Source of the DNA: Streptomyces sp. ATexAB-D23
GTDB lineage: Bacteria; Actinomycetota; Actinomycetes; Streptomycetales; Streptomycetaceae
Direction: 5' to 3'
NCBI RefSeq assembly: GCF_000373645.1
Contig: NZ_KB892046.1
Coordinates: 124,001 to 188,000, forward strand
DNA length: 64,000 nucleotides
Part shown: positions 52,755 through 61,629 of the stretch, piece by piece
Numbering within the stretch: position 1 is the stretch's first letter
Layout of the letters: the number at the start of each line of letters is the position of its first letter
Program-made: the position numbers and the translations under genes
Notes under the pieces: model-generated
The model's input: the letters and a program-made list of their open reading frames with translations, nothing else
The model's database searches: none
What the model was told of the DNA's origin: nothing

Positions 52755-53639
52755 CTACGAACGCGACGCGTCCGACGCCCCCCGCTCGCCGCTGTCCACG
52801 TCGCCGTGATCCAGACGGCGCCACGAGCCCACCGGAGCCGAGGCGCCGCCCTCCTCGGGGGTGACCCAGAAGGCCCGGCCCAGCTCGGCGCTGAACTGCG
52901 CCCCCGCCCGGCCGTCGCCCGACGAGCGCCCCGTCAGACGCCTCCCGATCCACGGCAGGAGATGCCGGCGGGCGAAGCGCACATCGTCCACGCGCCGGGC
53001 GGCCCAGCCAGGCGGGACGGCGGTGGGCAGTACGGCCTGCCAGTCGCTCTCCGGCGGCAGCCCCAGCGCCTGCCAGACCGCCTCGGCCACCCTGCGGTGC
53101 CCCTCGGCGGTCAGATGCAGCCGGTCGACGTCCCACAGACGGGGATCGCCCAGGGCCGGTGCGCCGTAGAGGTCGACGACGACCGCGTCATGCCGGGCGG
53201 CCAACTCGTCGACCAGGGCGAAAAGCTCCTCCATGCGCGGCCGGAACCGCTCCATCACCGGGCCGTTGCGCCCGGGGCTGCGCATCAGCACCAGCTTCTG
53301 GCACGACGGCGCCAGGCGCTCCACCGCCTCCTCCAGCCGCCCGCGGACCATACCCATGTCGCACTTGGGGCGCAGGGTGTCGTTGAGGCCGCCGACCAGC
53401 GTCACCACATCGGCCCGCATGGCCGCCGCCACGTCCACCTGCTCGTCCACGATCTGGCCGATGAGCTTGCCGCGTACCGCGAGATTGGCGTACCGGAAGC
53501 CGGGCGTGCGGGCGGCGAGCCGGGAGGCGAGCACATCGGCCCAGCCCCGGTACGAACCGTCGGGCAGCAGGTCCGACATGCCCTCGGTGAACGAGTCGCC
53601 GACCGCGACAAGACTGGTGTATGTGGCATTCATTTCCAT
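52755..53639 (-). CDS. SGNH/GDSL hydrolase
   Basis: 294 residues. SGNH blocks: AVGDSFTEGM (Ser), VRGKLIGQ (Gly region), GGLND (Asn), DRLHLTAEGH (Asp and His). Likely esterase; substrate unknown. The C-terminus carries an Arg-rich then acidic extension of about 70 residues. ATG 53639 or 53633. Neighbouring genes are unrelated. Confidence 0.85.
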   Translation of the reverse strand: MEMNATYTSLVAVGDSFTEGMSDLLPDGSYRGWADVLASRLAARTPGFRYANLAVRGKLIGQIVDEQVDVAAAMRADVVTLVGGLNDTLRPKCDMGMVRGRLEEAVERLAPSCQKLVLMRSPGRNGPVMERFRPRMEELFALVDELAARHDAVVVDLYGAPALGDPRLWDVDRLHLTAEGHRRVAEAVWQALGLPPESDWQAVLPTAVPPGWAARRVDDVRFARRHLLPWIGRRLTGRSSGDGRAGAQFSAELGRAFWVTPEEGGASAPVGSWRRLDHGDVDSGERGASDASRS

Positions 53640-53684
53640 GGCGATGCGATCGTATCGCGGTGCCCTCCGGCTCTGCCGGGGGAA

Positions 53685-53719
53685 CGGGTGGCTCCGGGCA
53701 CCGCGCCCGGAGCCACCCG
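53685..53719 (-). terminator. Strong terminator after the CBS operon
   Basis: Perfect 15-base arms CGGGTGGCTCCGGGC and GCCCGGAGCCACCCG with a 5-base loop, 3 bases beyond the stop of the gene at 53723. Confidence 0.85.
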
Positions 53720-53722
53720 GGT

Positions 53723-54742
53723 TCAGCGGGCCTGGGGGCGGCCCACCAACTCCCGCAGAACGTCCTCCATCGTCACCATGCCCGCCAGCCTGCCGTCCTC
53801 GTCGAGCACCGCCGCCAGGTGCGTACGGCTGCGCCGCAGCGCGGTCAGCGCGTCGTCGAGCGGTGTGGCCGCCCGGATCCTGGCGATCGGCCGCATCGAG
53901 CTGACCGGGAACGGCATGTCGCGCGGGGTGACGTCGAGGGCGTCCTTCACATGGAGGTACCCGAGGATGCGCTGCTCCGCGTCCATCACGGGGAAGCGCG
54001 AGAACCCCGTCTCGTACGAGAGACGCTCCAGCTCCTCGGGGGTCGCCCCGACCCGGATGTACATCACCCGGTCCACCGGCAGCACCACGTCCCGCACCGG
54101 CCGGCGGCCCAGCTCCAGCGCATGGTGCAGCCGCTCGGCCGCCCGGTCGTCGACCAGACCCGCATCGCCCGCGTCCTTCACCAGACGGGCCAGCTCGTCG
54201 TCGGAGAAGGTGGCCGACACCTCGTCCCTCGTCTCCACCCGCAGGAGCTTCAGCAGCGCGTTGGCGAACGCGTTGATCGCGAAGATCACCGGACGCAGCG
54301 CCCGTGCCAGCGCCACCAGCGGCGGCCCGAGCAGCAGTGCGGAGCGCACCGGCTCGGCCAGCGCGATGTTCTTCGGCACCATTTCGCCGAGCAGCATGTG
54401 CAGATAGGTCGCCACCGACAGCGCGATCACGAACGAGATCGGATGGACCAGCCCGTGCGGCACGCCCACGGTGTCGAAGACCGGCTCCAGCAGGTGCGCG
54501 ATGGCGGGCTCGGCGACGATACCGAGGACCAGCGTGCACAGCGTGATGCCGAGCTGCGCCGCCGCGAGCAGCGCCGAGACGTGTTCGAGGCCCCAGATGA
54601 CGCTGCGCGCCCGCCGGTTCCCCGCCTCGGCCTGCGGCTCGATCTGGCTGCGGCGTACGGAGATGAGGGCGAATTCCGCGCCGACGAAGAAGGCGTTCAC
54701 GACGAGCGTCAGCAGGCCGATGAAAAGCTGTACGACGGTCAT
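53723..54742 (-). CDS. CBS-domain membrane protein (CNNM/HlyC-CorC family)
   Basis: 339 residues: three to four membrane helices of the DUF21/CNNM fold (residues 1-145), then a CBS pair (RDVVLPVDRVMYIRVGATPEELERL, VLDEDGRLAGMVTMEDVLRELVG). It lacks the C-terminal CorC_HlyC transporter-associated domain of the upstream gene. ATGA overlap (54739-54742) with that gene. The family is linked to magnesium or cobalt transport. Confidence 0.88.
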   Translation of the reverse strand: MTVVQLFIGLLTLVVNAFFVGAEFALISVRRSQIEPQAEAGNRRARSVIWGLEHVSALLAAAQLGITLCTLVLGIVAEPAIAHLLEPVFDTVGVPHGLVHPISFVIALSVATYLHMLLGEMVPKNIALAEPVRSALLLGPPLVALARALRPVIFAINAFANALLKLLRVETRDEVSATFSDDELARLVKDAGDAGLVDDRAAERLHHALELGRRPVRDVVLPVDRVMYIRVGATPEELERLSYETGFSRFPVMDAEQRILGYLHVKDALDVTPRDMPFPVSSMRPIARIRAATPLDDALTALRRSRTHLAAVLDEDGRLAGMVTMEDVLRELVGRPQAR

Positions 54743-56076
54743 CGCTCATCCTCCGACGCGTCGTGGGCACCGGTGAGCGGTGCGTGCAGCAGCGCCCGCG
54801 CGGCGCGGCGTCCGGAGGCGTCGACCACGTCGAGCCGCCAGCCGCCCAGCTCGATGGAGTCACCCACCGTGGGGATGCGGCCCACCTCAGTCGCGATCAG
54901 GCCGGCGAGGGTCTCGTAGGGTCCGTCCGGGACTCTCAGCCCGATGCGCTCCAGCTGGTCGGTCCGCGCGGCGCCGTCGGCCGACCACAGGACGCGTCCG
55001 TCGGCGTCCTCACCGGCCGGTGCCAGGTCCGGTGTCTCGTGCGGGTCGTGCTCGTCCCGCACCTCCCCGACGACCTCCTCGACGATGTCCTCCAGCGTCA
55101 CGACACCCGCCGTGCCGCCGTACTCGTCGATCACGACCGCCATCGCGAGCTTGCCGGACAGCCGGTCGAGCAGCCGGTCCACGGTCAGCGTCTCCGGGAC
55201 GAGCACCGGTTCGCGCAGCATCTCGGCGACCCGCTTGCGGGGCCGCTGCTCGGCGGGGATCGCCAGGACGTCCTTGATGTGGGCGACGCCCACCACGGTG
55301 TCGAGGCTGCCCCGGTACACGGGGAAGCGGGAGAGCCCGGTGGCCCGTGTCGCGTTGGCGACGTCCTCGGCGGTCGCGTCCACCTCCAGCGCGGTGACCT
55401 GCACGCGGGGGGTCATCACGTTCTCCGCGGTGAGCTCCGGCAGGTTGAGGGTACGGACGAACAGTTCAGCGGTGTCCGCCTCCAGGGCGCCCTGCTTGGC
55501 GGAGTGCCTGGCCAGCGCCATCAGCTCCTGCGGGCTGCGCGCGGAGGCCAGCTCCTCGGCGGGTTCGAGCCCGAAACGGCGCACGATCCGGTTCGCCGTG
55601 TTGTTGAGGTGGCTGATGAAGGGCCGGAACACCGCCGTGAAGGCCCGCTGCGGGGTGGCGACCGTCTTCGCCACCGCGAGCGGCGAGGAGATGGCCCAGT
55701 TCTTGGGGACCAGCTCGCCGACGACCATCAGGAACACGGTGGACAGGGCCGTACCGATGACGAGCGCCACGGACGAGGCCGCACCGGGCGACAGCCCGAC
55801 GGCCTCGACCGGTCCCCGGATCAGTTTCGCGATGGACGATTCGGAGAGCATGCCGACGACCAGATTGGTGACCGTGATGCCGAGCTGGGCCCCGGACAGC
55901 TGGAAGGTGAGGCTGCGCACGGCCTTCATGGCGCTCGCGGCACCGCGTTCACCCTGCTCGACGGCTCTCTCCAGCTGGCCGCGCTCGACCGTGGTCAGGG
56001 AGAACTCAGCCGCGACGAAGGCGCCACAGGCGAGGGAGAGCAGTACGGCGACGAGCAGCAGAAGCACTTCGGTCAT
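54739..56076 (-). CDS. CBS-domain membrane protein with CorC_HlyC domain
   Basis: 445 residues: DUF21/CNNM membrane part (residues 1-190), CBS pair (ENVMTPRVQVTALEVD, VIDEYGGTAGVVTLEDIVEEVVGEV) and a C-terminal CorC_HlyC domain. Magnesium/cobalt efflux-type protein; operon partner of the following gene. ATG 56076 after a GGAGGTGAACCG region. Confidence 0.9.
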   Translation of the reverse strand: MTEVLLLLVAVLLSLACGAFVAAEFSLTTVERGQLERAVEQGERGAASAMKAVRSLTFQLSGAQLGITVTNLVVGMLSESSIAKLIRGPVEAVGLSPGAASSVALVIGTALSTVFLMVVGELVPKNWAISSPLAVAKTVATPQRAFTAVFRPFISHLNNTANRIVRRFGLEPAEELASARSPQELMALARHSAKQGALEADTAELFVRTLNLPELTAENVMTPRVQVTALEVDATAEDVANATRATGLSRFPVYRGSLDTVVGVAHIKDVLAIPAEQRPRKRVAEMLREPVLVPETLTVDRLLDRLSGKLAMAVVIDEYGGTAGVVTLEDIVEEVVGEVRDEHDPHETPDLAPAGEDADGRVLWSADGAARTDQLERIGLRVPDGPYETLAGLIATEVGRIPTVGDSIELGGWRLDVVDASGRRAARALLHAPLTGAHDASEDER

Positions 56077-56260
56077 CGGTTCACCTCCGTCCCATGATCG
56101 GGCAGGGACTGGCTGACCGCGCGACGTCGGCGGGTTCGGCTACTGGGAGGCTCGCCCATGGGCGGTGGCTCACACCTTTCGTCAGGAGGGGGAATTCAGG
56201 AGCGTGAACGCTGGGACCTCATGGTAAAGGATCGGCAAAGTGGGGAGGTGGGTCCGGTTC
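56077..56260 (-). other. Leader region of the CBS/CorC operon
   Basis: 184 bases containing a CGCCCATGGGCG palindrome (56153-56164) and several GC stems. It could fold into a structured leader. I could not match it to the M-box magnesium riboswitch. Confidence 0.35.
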
Positions 56261-56680
56261 CTAGAGCGGTTTCACCCAGCGCCGCCAGTGGTCCTCGCGG
56301 TGGTAGCCGGCCGCCTGCCAGACATGGTGCGCGCGTTCGTTCCTCTCCAGGACCATGGCGTCCACCCGCCGGCCGCCCAGTGCGGCGAACCGTTGCGCCG
56401 CCGCGTCCAGCAGGGCGGCGGCGATGCCCTGCCGGCGGTGATCCGGGTGCACGGCCAGCCGGTAGGCGGAGCACCGCCAGCCGTCGAACCCGGCGATGAC
56501 CGTTCCCACCGGCGTGCCGTCCCGCTCAGCGAGGAGCAGCGCCTCGGGATCGCGGGAGATGAGGCGGGCCACCCCGTCGTGGTCGTCGCTGATGCTCGTA
56601 CCTTCGGCCGCCGTGCGCCAGAACCGCAGGACGGCATCGATGTCCGGCAGGGCGGCGTGGCGGATGCGGAGATCATTCAT
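56261..56680 (-). CDS. GNAT acetyltransferase
   Basis: 139 residues. Acetyl-CoA site LAVHPDHRRQGIAAALLDAA; C-terminal GYHREDHWRRWVKPL. Substrate unknown. ATG 56680; TTG 56692 is an alternative. Downstream of the P450 gene on the same strand. Confidence 0.88.
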   Translation of the reverse strand: MNDLRIRHAALPDIDAVLRFWRTAAEGTSISDDHDGVARLISRDPEALLLAERDGTPVGTVIAGFDGWRCSAYRLAVHPDHRRQGIAAALLDAAAQRFAALGGRRVDAMVLERNERAHHVWQAAGYHREDHWRRWVKPL

Positions 56681-56745
56681 GGGGCGAGCCAACCAGAGGG
56701 CCGTTCCCTCGTGCGAGCGGTTTCCCCTTCCCGCGGCGGGGAAGC

Positions 56746-58035
56746 TCAGCGCAGACGTACCGGCAGCGCGTCGATGCCGTAGACGATCGACAGCTTGCGG
56801 AAGGTGAGGTCCTGCGGCGGAACGGCGAGCCGCATGTCCGGGAAGCGCCTGGCCAGGGCCGGGTAGACGGAGCGCAGCTCCATCCGGGCCAGCTCCGCGC
56901 CGATGCAGCGGTGGATGCCGTGCCCGAAGGCGAGGTGTCCGGCCGGAGTGACCCGGTCCACGTCGAAGCCCCCGTCGTCCGTGACATACGCGGGGTCCCG
57001 GTTGGCCCCACTCAGCGAGCAGAGCACCATGTCGCCGCGCGGAATCACCACCCCGGCGATCTCGATGTCCTCGCGGGCGAACCGGGGGAAGGCGATCTGC
57101 ACGGCGGAGACGTAGCGCAGCACCTCCTCCACGAACGGAGCCGTCACACTGTCGTCCGTGCGCAGCCGGGCCAGGACGTCGGGGTTGCGCAGCAGCACGA
57201 GGGAACCGAGCGCGATCGTGCTCGCCGTGGTCTCGAAGCCGCCGGTGAGCACGCCGTCGGCGAGGCCCGCGAGTTCCTCGTCGTCGACGCTGTCCCCGTG
57301 CTCCCGCACGATCATGCCGAGCAGGCCGTCGCCGGGGTTGCGGCGCTGGGCCCTGACGACACCGCGGAAGTAGTCGAGCGACGCGGACATGGCCCCGAAG
57401 GGCGCCGTCGTACCGGCGAACAGGTCGAAGCGGTCCATCGCCAGCTGCTGGAAGTCGTCCCGGTCCTCGTAGGGCACTCCGAGCAGTTCGCAGATGGTCA
57501 GGGAGGGGACGGGCAGCGCGAAGGCGTGCACCAGGTCGACCGGTCCGGGCGCGGCCGCCATCGCGTCCAGGCGTTCCCCGACGATGGCGTCGATCCTGGG
57601 CGCCAGGCGGCGCAGCCTGCGCATCGTGAACTCGGGGGTCAGGATGCGGCGCAGCCGCGTGTGCACCGGTGGATCGCTGAACCCCAGCCCGCCGGGGCTG
57701 TGTTCGGCGACTATGCCCGCGTTGCCCGCCAGGTGGGCGAAGTCGGTGCTGAAGCCCTCGGCGGAGCCGAGCACGGCCTTCGACTCCTCGTAGCCGGTCA
57801 CCACCCAGGCGTCCATGCCGAAGGGCAACGCCACCTTGGAGACCGGTGCGTTCGCCCGTGCGGTGGCCAGCCCCCGCACCGGATCGAGGCCGTCCCTGCG
57901 CAGCGGCATCAGCAACTGCTCGGGAAGCAGCTTCATCGTGGAGGACCCGAGTCCGTGCTTCTGGATCCTGGCCAGGTAGCTGCGTCCGAGCCGGGCGGTG
58001 AGGCGGGAACGGAACGTCGTCGTACTCAATGTCAC
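56746..58035 (-). CDS. Cytochrome P450
   Basis: 429 residues. Haem ligand motif FGHGIHRCIG, ExxR in EVLRYV, I-helix GGFETTAS (GG instead of AG). Monooxygenase of the bacterial class I type; no ferredoxin gene adjoins. Downstream of bioD on the same strand with a 233-base gap. GTG 58035 or TTG 58029, the latter 7 bases from GGAG. Substrate unknown. Confidence 0.92.
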   Translation of the reverse strand: MTLSTTTFRSRLTARLGRSYLARIQKHGLGSSTMKLLPEQLLMPLRRDGLDPVRGLATARANAPVSKVALPFGMDAWVVTGYEESKAVLGSAEGFSTDFAHLAGNAGIVAEHSPGGLGFSDPPVHTRLRRILTPEFTMRRLRRLAPRIDAIVGERLDAMAAAPGPVDLVHAFALPVPSLTICELLGVPYEDRDDFQQLAMDRFDLFAGTTAPFGAMSASLDYFRGVVRAQRRNPGDGLLGMIVREHGDSVDDEELAGLADGVLTGGFETTASTIALGSLVLLRNPDVLARLRTDDSVTAPFVEEVLRYVSAVQIAFPRFAREDIEIAGVVIPRGDMVLCSLSGANRDPAYVTDDGGFDVDRVTPAGHLAFGHGIHRCIGAELARMELRSVYPALARRFPDMRLAVPPQDLTFRKLSIVYGIDALPVRLR

Positions 58036-58268
58036 TCCATGAGTCGTCGCGAATTCTGGTCGATTGGCGCCTCGGGCGCCAGGACGTGGCCGACTGCGGT
58101 GACTTCGGCTACCTGACCAGGAATTATGACCACTTGTTCGAGCAGACGGGTGCTGGGGTGCCGAATATGCCCCCGATACTTCGGCGGTACGGGAGGCGGC
58201 AGCCCCGCTCCTTCGCCGACGCCCCTTCTCCTTGCCGCGCCGACCGGGCCCGCAGCGCCGCCCCGCCC

Positions 58269-58958
58269 TCAGCCCTGGGGCCGGTCCCCGCCCAGCGGCT
58301 CAGCCAGCCAACTCCTCGACCGCATCCGGAAGTCCGCCGGTGCGAGCGACCCCGCCCCCTGCGGCACGACACCCAGCAGCGGCGCGCCCGCGGCCACCGG
58401 CAGATCCGCCACATTGCAGCGCGCCGCCAGATCGGGATCGTCCGGCATGCTGCCGATCACCACCCCGAGGCAGCCCAGCCCGCGGGCCCGCAGCGCCTCC
58501 GAGGTCAGAGCCGTGGAGTTCAGCGTGCCCAGTCCGGCCGGGGCCACCACCAGGACCGGAGCGGCCAGCAGCCGGGCCGCGTCCGCCAGGGTCGCGCCCT
58601 CGTCGTCGAACCGTACGAGCAGCCCGCCCGCCCCCTCGACCAGCACCAGGTCGTGATCGACCGCCAGCTTCTCGGCCGCCTCGGCGATCTCGTACGGCCG
58701 TACCGGCGTCATCCCGGCCCGCCGGGCGGCCGTCGCGGGCGCCAGCGGCTCGGGGAAACGCGCCAGCTCCACCGCCGTCACATGGCCGCCCGCCAGCCGT
58801 GCCACCTCGGCGGCATCGCCGGGCTCGCCCGGCTCCAGGCCCGTCTGGGCGGGCTTGAGGACCGCCACCCCGCGGCCCGCGGCCGCCGCCGCCACGGCCG
58901 CCGTCACGATCGTCTTGCCGATCTCCGTGCCGGTGCCCGTCACCACCAGAACGCCCAC
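58269..58958 (-). CDS. bioD: Dethiobiotin synthetase
   Basis: 229 residues. P-loop TGTGTEIGKT; PAQTG and VEGAGGLLV also typical. Converts diaminononanoate plus CO2 to dethiobiotin with ATP. GTG 58958 follows GGGAGGG; one base separates it from the bioA stop. Last gene of bioB-bioA-bioD. Confidence 0.94.
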   Translation of the reverse strand: MGVLVVTGTGTEIGKTIVTAAVAAAAAGRGVAVLKPAQTGLEPGEPGDAAEVARLAGGHVTAVELARFPEPLAPATAARRAGMTPVRPYEIAEAAEKLAVDHDLVLVEGAGGLLVRFDDEGATLADAARLLAAPVLVVAPAGLGTLNSTALTSEALRARGLGCLGVVIGSMPDDPDLAARCNVADLPVAAGAPLLGVVPQGAGSLAPADFRMRSRSWLAEPLGGDRPQG

Positions 58959-58959
58959 G

Positions 58960-60264
58960 TCAGCCCTCCCGCGCCGCCGCGCACACGGCGCGGCAGATCC
59001 GTGCCACATCGTCGTCACCGGTCACATACGGCGGCATGGTGTACACGAGGTCGCGGAACGGCCGCAGCCACACCCCTTCGCGCACCGCCGCCCGCGTCGC
59101 CGCCGCCATGTCCACCTCGTGATCGAGCTGTACGACACCGATGGCGCCGAGCACCCGCACGTCGCGCACCGCCGGCAGCTCCCGGGCCGCCGCCAGCCCT
59201 TCGTGCAGGCCGGCCTCGATGCGCTTGACCTCCTGCTCCCAGTCCTGGCCGAGCAGCAGGTCGATGGAGGCGCAGGCCACCGCCGACGCGAGGGGGTTGC
59301 CCATGAACGTCGGACCGTGGGCCAGCACCGGCACCTCGCCGCGTGAGATCCCCTCGGCCACCTCACCGGTGCACAGTGTCGCCGCCATCGTCAGATAGCC
59401 GCCGGTCAGCGCCTTGCCCACGCACATCACATCGGGGGACACCCCGGCGTGCCCGGCGGCGAACAGCTTCCCCGTACGGCCGAAGCCCGTCGCGATCTCG
59501 TCGAACACGAGCAGTACGCCGTACGCGTCGCACGCCTCGCGCAGCACGCGCAGATACGCGGGGGAGTGGAAGCGCATCCCGCCCGCCCCCTGGACCACCG
59601 GTTCCACGATCACCGCGGCCAGCTCGTCGGCGTGCCGCTCGATCAGGTCGCGCAGGTGCGCCGCGTACGCCGGGTCGGGCTCCGCGTCGTACCCGGCCGG
59701 CGGCTCGTCGGCGAAGACCTGGCGGGGCAGCGCCCCCGACCACAGCTCGTGCATCCCGCCCTCGGGGTCGCACACCGACATCGGCTGCCAGGTGTCCCCG
59801 TGGTAGCCGCCGCGCCAGGTCAGCAGCCGCTTCTTGGCCGGCCGCCCGGCCGAGCGCCAGTACTGGAGGCACATCTTCACGGCGACCTCGACCGAAACGG
59901 AGCCCGAGTCGGCGAGGAAGACGTGTCGCAGCGGTTCCGGGGTGATCTCCACCAGCCGGGTGGCCAGCCGGACGGCGGGCTCGTGCGTGAGCCCGCCGAA
60001 CATCACATGGCTCATCCGGTCCAGCTGGCCGCGTGCCGCGTCGTTCAGCACCGGATGGTTGTACCCGTGCACCGCGGACCACCACGACGACATCCCGTCG
60101 ACCAACTCGTGCTGCCCGTGCGCCGGTTCCGCGAGGCGGAGCCGGACCCCGGACGCGGATTCCACGACCAGCGGCTCCTGCCGGCCCGGCATCGGGCCGT
60201 ACGGATGCCAGACGTGCGCCCGGTCCAGGTCCCGGAGCGCGCCGGGGGAGAGCGGCTCAGGCAT
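58960..60264 (-). CDS. bioA: Adenosylmethionine-8-amino-7-oxononanoate aminotransferase
   Basis: 434 residues, PLP class III aminotransferase. HVWHPYGPMPG, GYNHPVLNDAARGQL, SGSVSVEVAVKMCLQYW, DEIATGFGRTGK and the PLP Lys in CVGKALTGGYLTMA all fit BioA. Uses SAM as amino donor to make diaminononanoate. Overlaps bioB by 8 bases (ATG 60264; bioB stop 60257-60259). Confidence 0.95.
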   Translation of the reverse strand: MPEPLSPGALRDLDRAHVWHPYGPMPGRQEPLVVESASGVRLRLAEPAHGQHELVDGMSSWWSAVHGYNHPVLNDAARGQLDRMSHVMFGGLTHEPAVRLATRLVEITPEPLRHVFLADSGSVSVEVAVKMCLQYWRSAGRPAKKRLLTWRGGYHGDTWQPMSVCDPEGGMHELWSGALPRQVFADEPPAGYDAEPDPAYAAHLRDLIERHADELAAVIVEPVVQGAGGMRFHSPAYLRVLREACDAYGVLLVFDEIATGFGRTGKLFAAGHAGVSPDVMCVGKALTGGYLTMAATLCTGEVAEGISRGEVPVLAHGPTFMGNPLASAVACASIDLLLGQDWEQEVKRIEAGLHEGLAAARELPAVRDVRVLGAIGVVQLDHEVDMAAATRAAVREGVWLRPFRDLVYTMPPYVTGDDDVARICRAVCAAAREG

Positions 60265-61486
60265 TGGGGGCGAGATCCGTACCCGCGCCGCGGCGCCGGA
60301 CCGCCACCAGATCCGTGCGGGCCCCTGGCACCTGCGCGTCCTGGGCCTCCTGCGCGGCGGCGGGCGCGGATTCCGGCTCCGGGGCCTCGCCGCACGGCGC
60401 GCAGCCGCCGGAGTGCGAGCCGCAGCTTTCGGTCTCCGGAGCACAGCCGCCGGAGTGCGAACCGCAGCCGGCGGCCGCGTCCGCACGGTGGCGGGGAAGC
60501 GTCGTCGTACCCGCGCCCTCGACCTCGAAACCGGCGTCCGCGATCATGTCCAGGTCGGCCTGACCGGCCTGGCCCTCACTGGTCAGATAGTCACCCAGGA
60601 AGATCGAGTTGACCAGGTGCAGGGCGAGCGGCTGCATCGAGCGCAGATGCACCTCGCGCCCGCCCGCGAGCCGTACCTCCACGTCCGGGCAGACGAACCG
60701 CACCATCGCCAGGATGCGCAGACACCGCTGCGGCGTCAGGTTCCACTCCTTGGCGAGCGGGGTGCCCTCGAACGGGATCAGGAAGTTGACCGGAACCGAG
60801 TCCGGGTCCAGCTCGCGCAGCGAGAAGACGACATCGACCAGATCGGCGTCGCTCTCGCCCATGCCCGCGATCAGGCCGGAGCACGCGGAGAGACCGGCGG
60901 CCTGCGCCTGGTGCACCGTGTCGACCCGGTCGGCATAGGTGTGGGTGGTCGTGATCTCCCCGTACGTCCCCTCGGACGTGTTGAGGTTGTGGTTGTAAGC
61001 GTCGGCGCCCGCCGACCGCAGCCGGTCGGCCTGGCCCGTGGAGAGCAGACCGAGGCAGGCGCACACCTCGACGCCCTCGTTCTGCTCCTTGATGGCCTCG
61101 ATCGTCTGCGACACCCGGTCGACGTCCCGGTCCGTCGGGCCCCGGCCGCTGGCCACCAGGCAGACACGCTTGGCGCCACCGGCCACCCCGGCGGCGGCCG
61201 CCTTCGACGCCTCGTCGGGCTTCAGCCAGGTGTACTTGAGGATCTCGGCCTTGGAACCCAGCCGCTGCGAACAGTACGAGCAGTCCTCGGGACACAGCCC
61301 GGACTTCAGATTGACCAGATAGTTCAGCTTCACCCGCCGCCCGAACCACTGACGGCGCACCTTGCCGGCCGCGGCCACCACGTCGAGGAGTTCGTCGTCC
61401 GGGGTCGCCAGTACGGCGAGCGCTTCTTCACGGGTCGGCAGCTCGCGCCGCAGCCCCTTGTCCACCAGCGTGTTCAGGAGGTCCAT
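60257..61486 (-). CDS. bioB: Biotin synthase with Cys-rich tail
   Basis: 409 residues, longer than the usual ~330-350. Radical-SAM cluster CPEDCSYC (Cys65, 69, 72), and the core ends near AGFEVEGAGTTTL. The last ~80 residues add two CGSHSGGCAP repeats (Cys341, 348, 355, 362, 365; His344, 358) and an Ala/Gln linker. Inserts sulfur into dethiobiotin. ATG 61486. Divergent from bioF with a 143-base gap. Confidence 0.94.
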   Translation of the reverse strand: MDLLNTLVDKGLRRELPTREEALAVLATPDDELLDVVAAAGKVRRQWFGRRVKLNYLVNLKSGLCPEDCSYCSQRLGSKAEILKYTWLKPDEASKAAAAGVAGGAKRVCLVASGRGPTDRDVDRVSQTIEAIKEQNEGVEVCACLGLLSTGQADRLRSAGADAYNHNLNTSEGTYGEITTTHTYADRVDTVHQAQAAGLSACSGLIAGMGESDADLVDVVFSLRELDPDSVPVNFLIPFEGTPLAKEWNLTPQRCLRILAMVRFVCPDVEVRLAGGREVHLRSMQPLALHLVNSIFLGDYLTSEGQAGQADLDMIADAGFEVEGAGTTTLPRHRADAAAGCGSHSGGCAPETESCGSHSGGCAPCGEAPEPESAPAAAQEAQDAQVPGARTDLVAVRRRGAGTDLAPNA

Positions 61487-61552
61487 GGCGATGATCCTGA
61501 CGTACGGCACCACCCGGAGCCAAGGAGGATCCGGACAACAGAGCTCACCGAG

Positions 61553-61572
61553 GGTGTGTGCATTGCCACACC
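61553..61572. promoter_or_regulatory. Candidate operator in the bio divergent region
   Basis: GGTGTGTGCATTGCCACACC, 6-base arms with an 8-base near-palindromic centre, midway between bioB and bioF. Confidence 0.45.
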
Positions 61573-61629
61573 GTGGCTTGTCGAGGCCGCGGTTAGGGTC
61601 TGTGAGCTGCCTACAAAAGGGACCCGCCC

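Noticed and set aside
56077..56260. M-box magnesium riboswitch
   Set aside because: I could not find the conserved M-box core sequences in the leader; kept only as a low-confidence structured leader.
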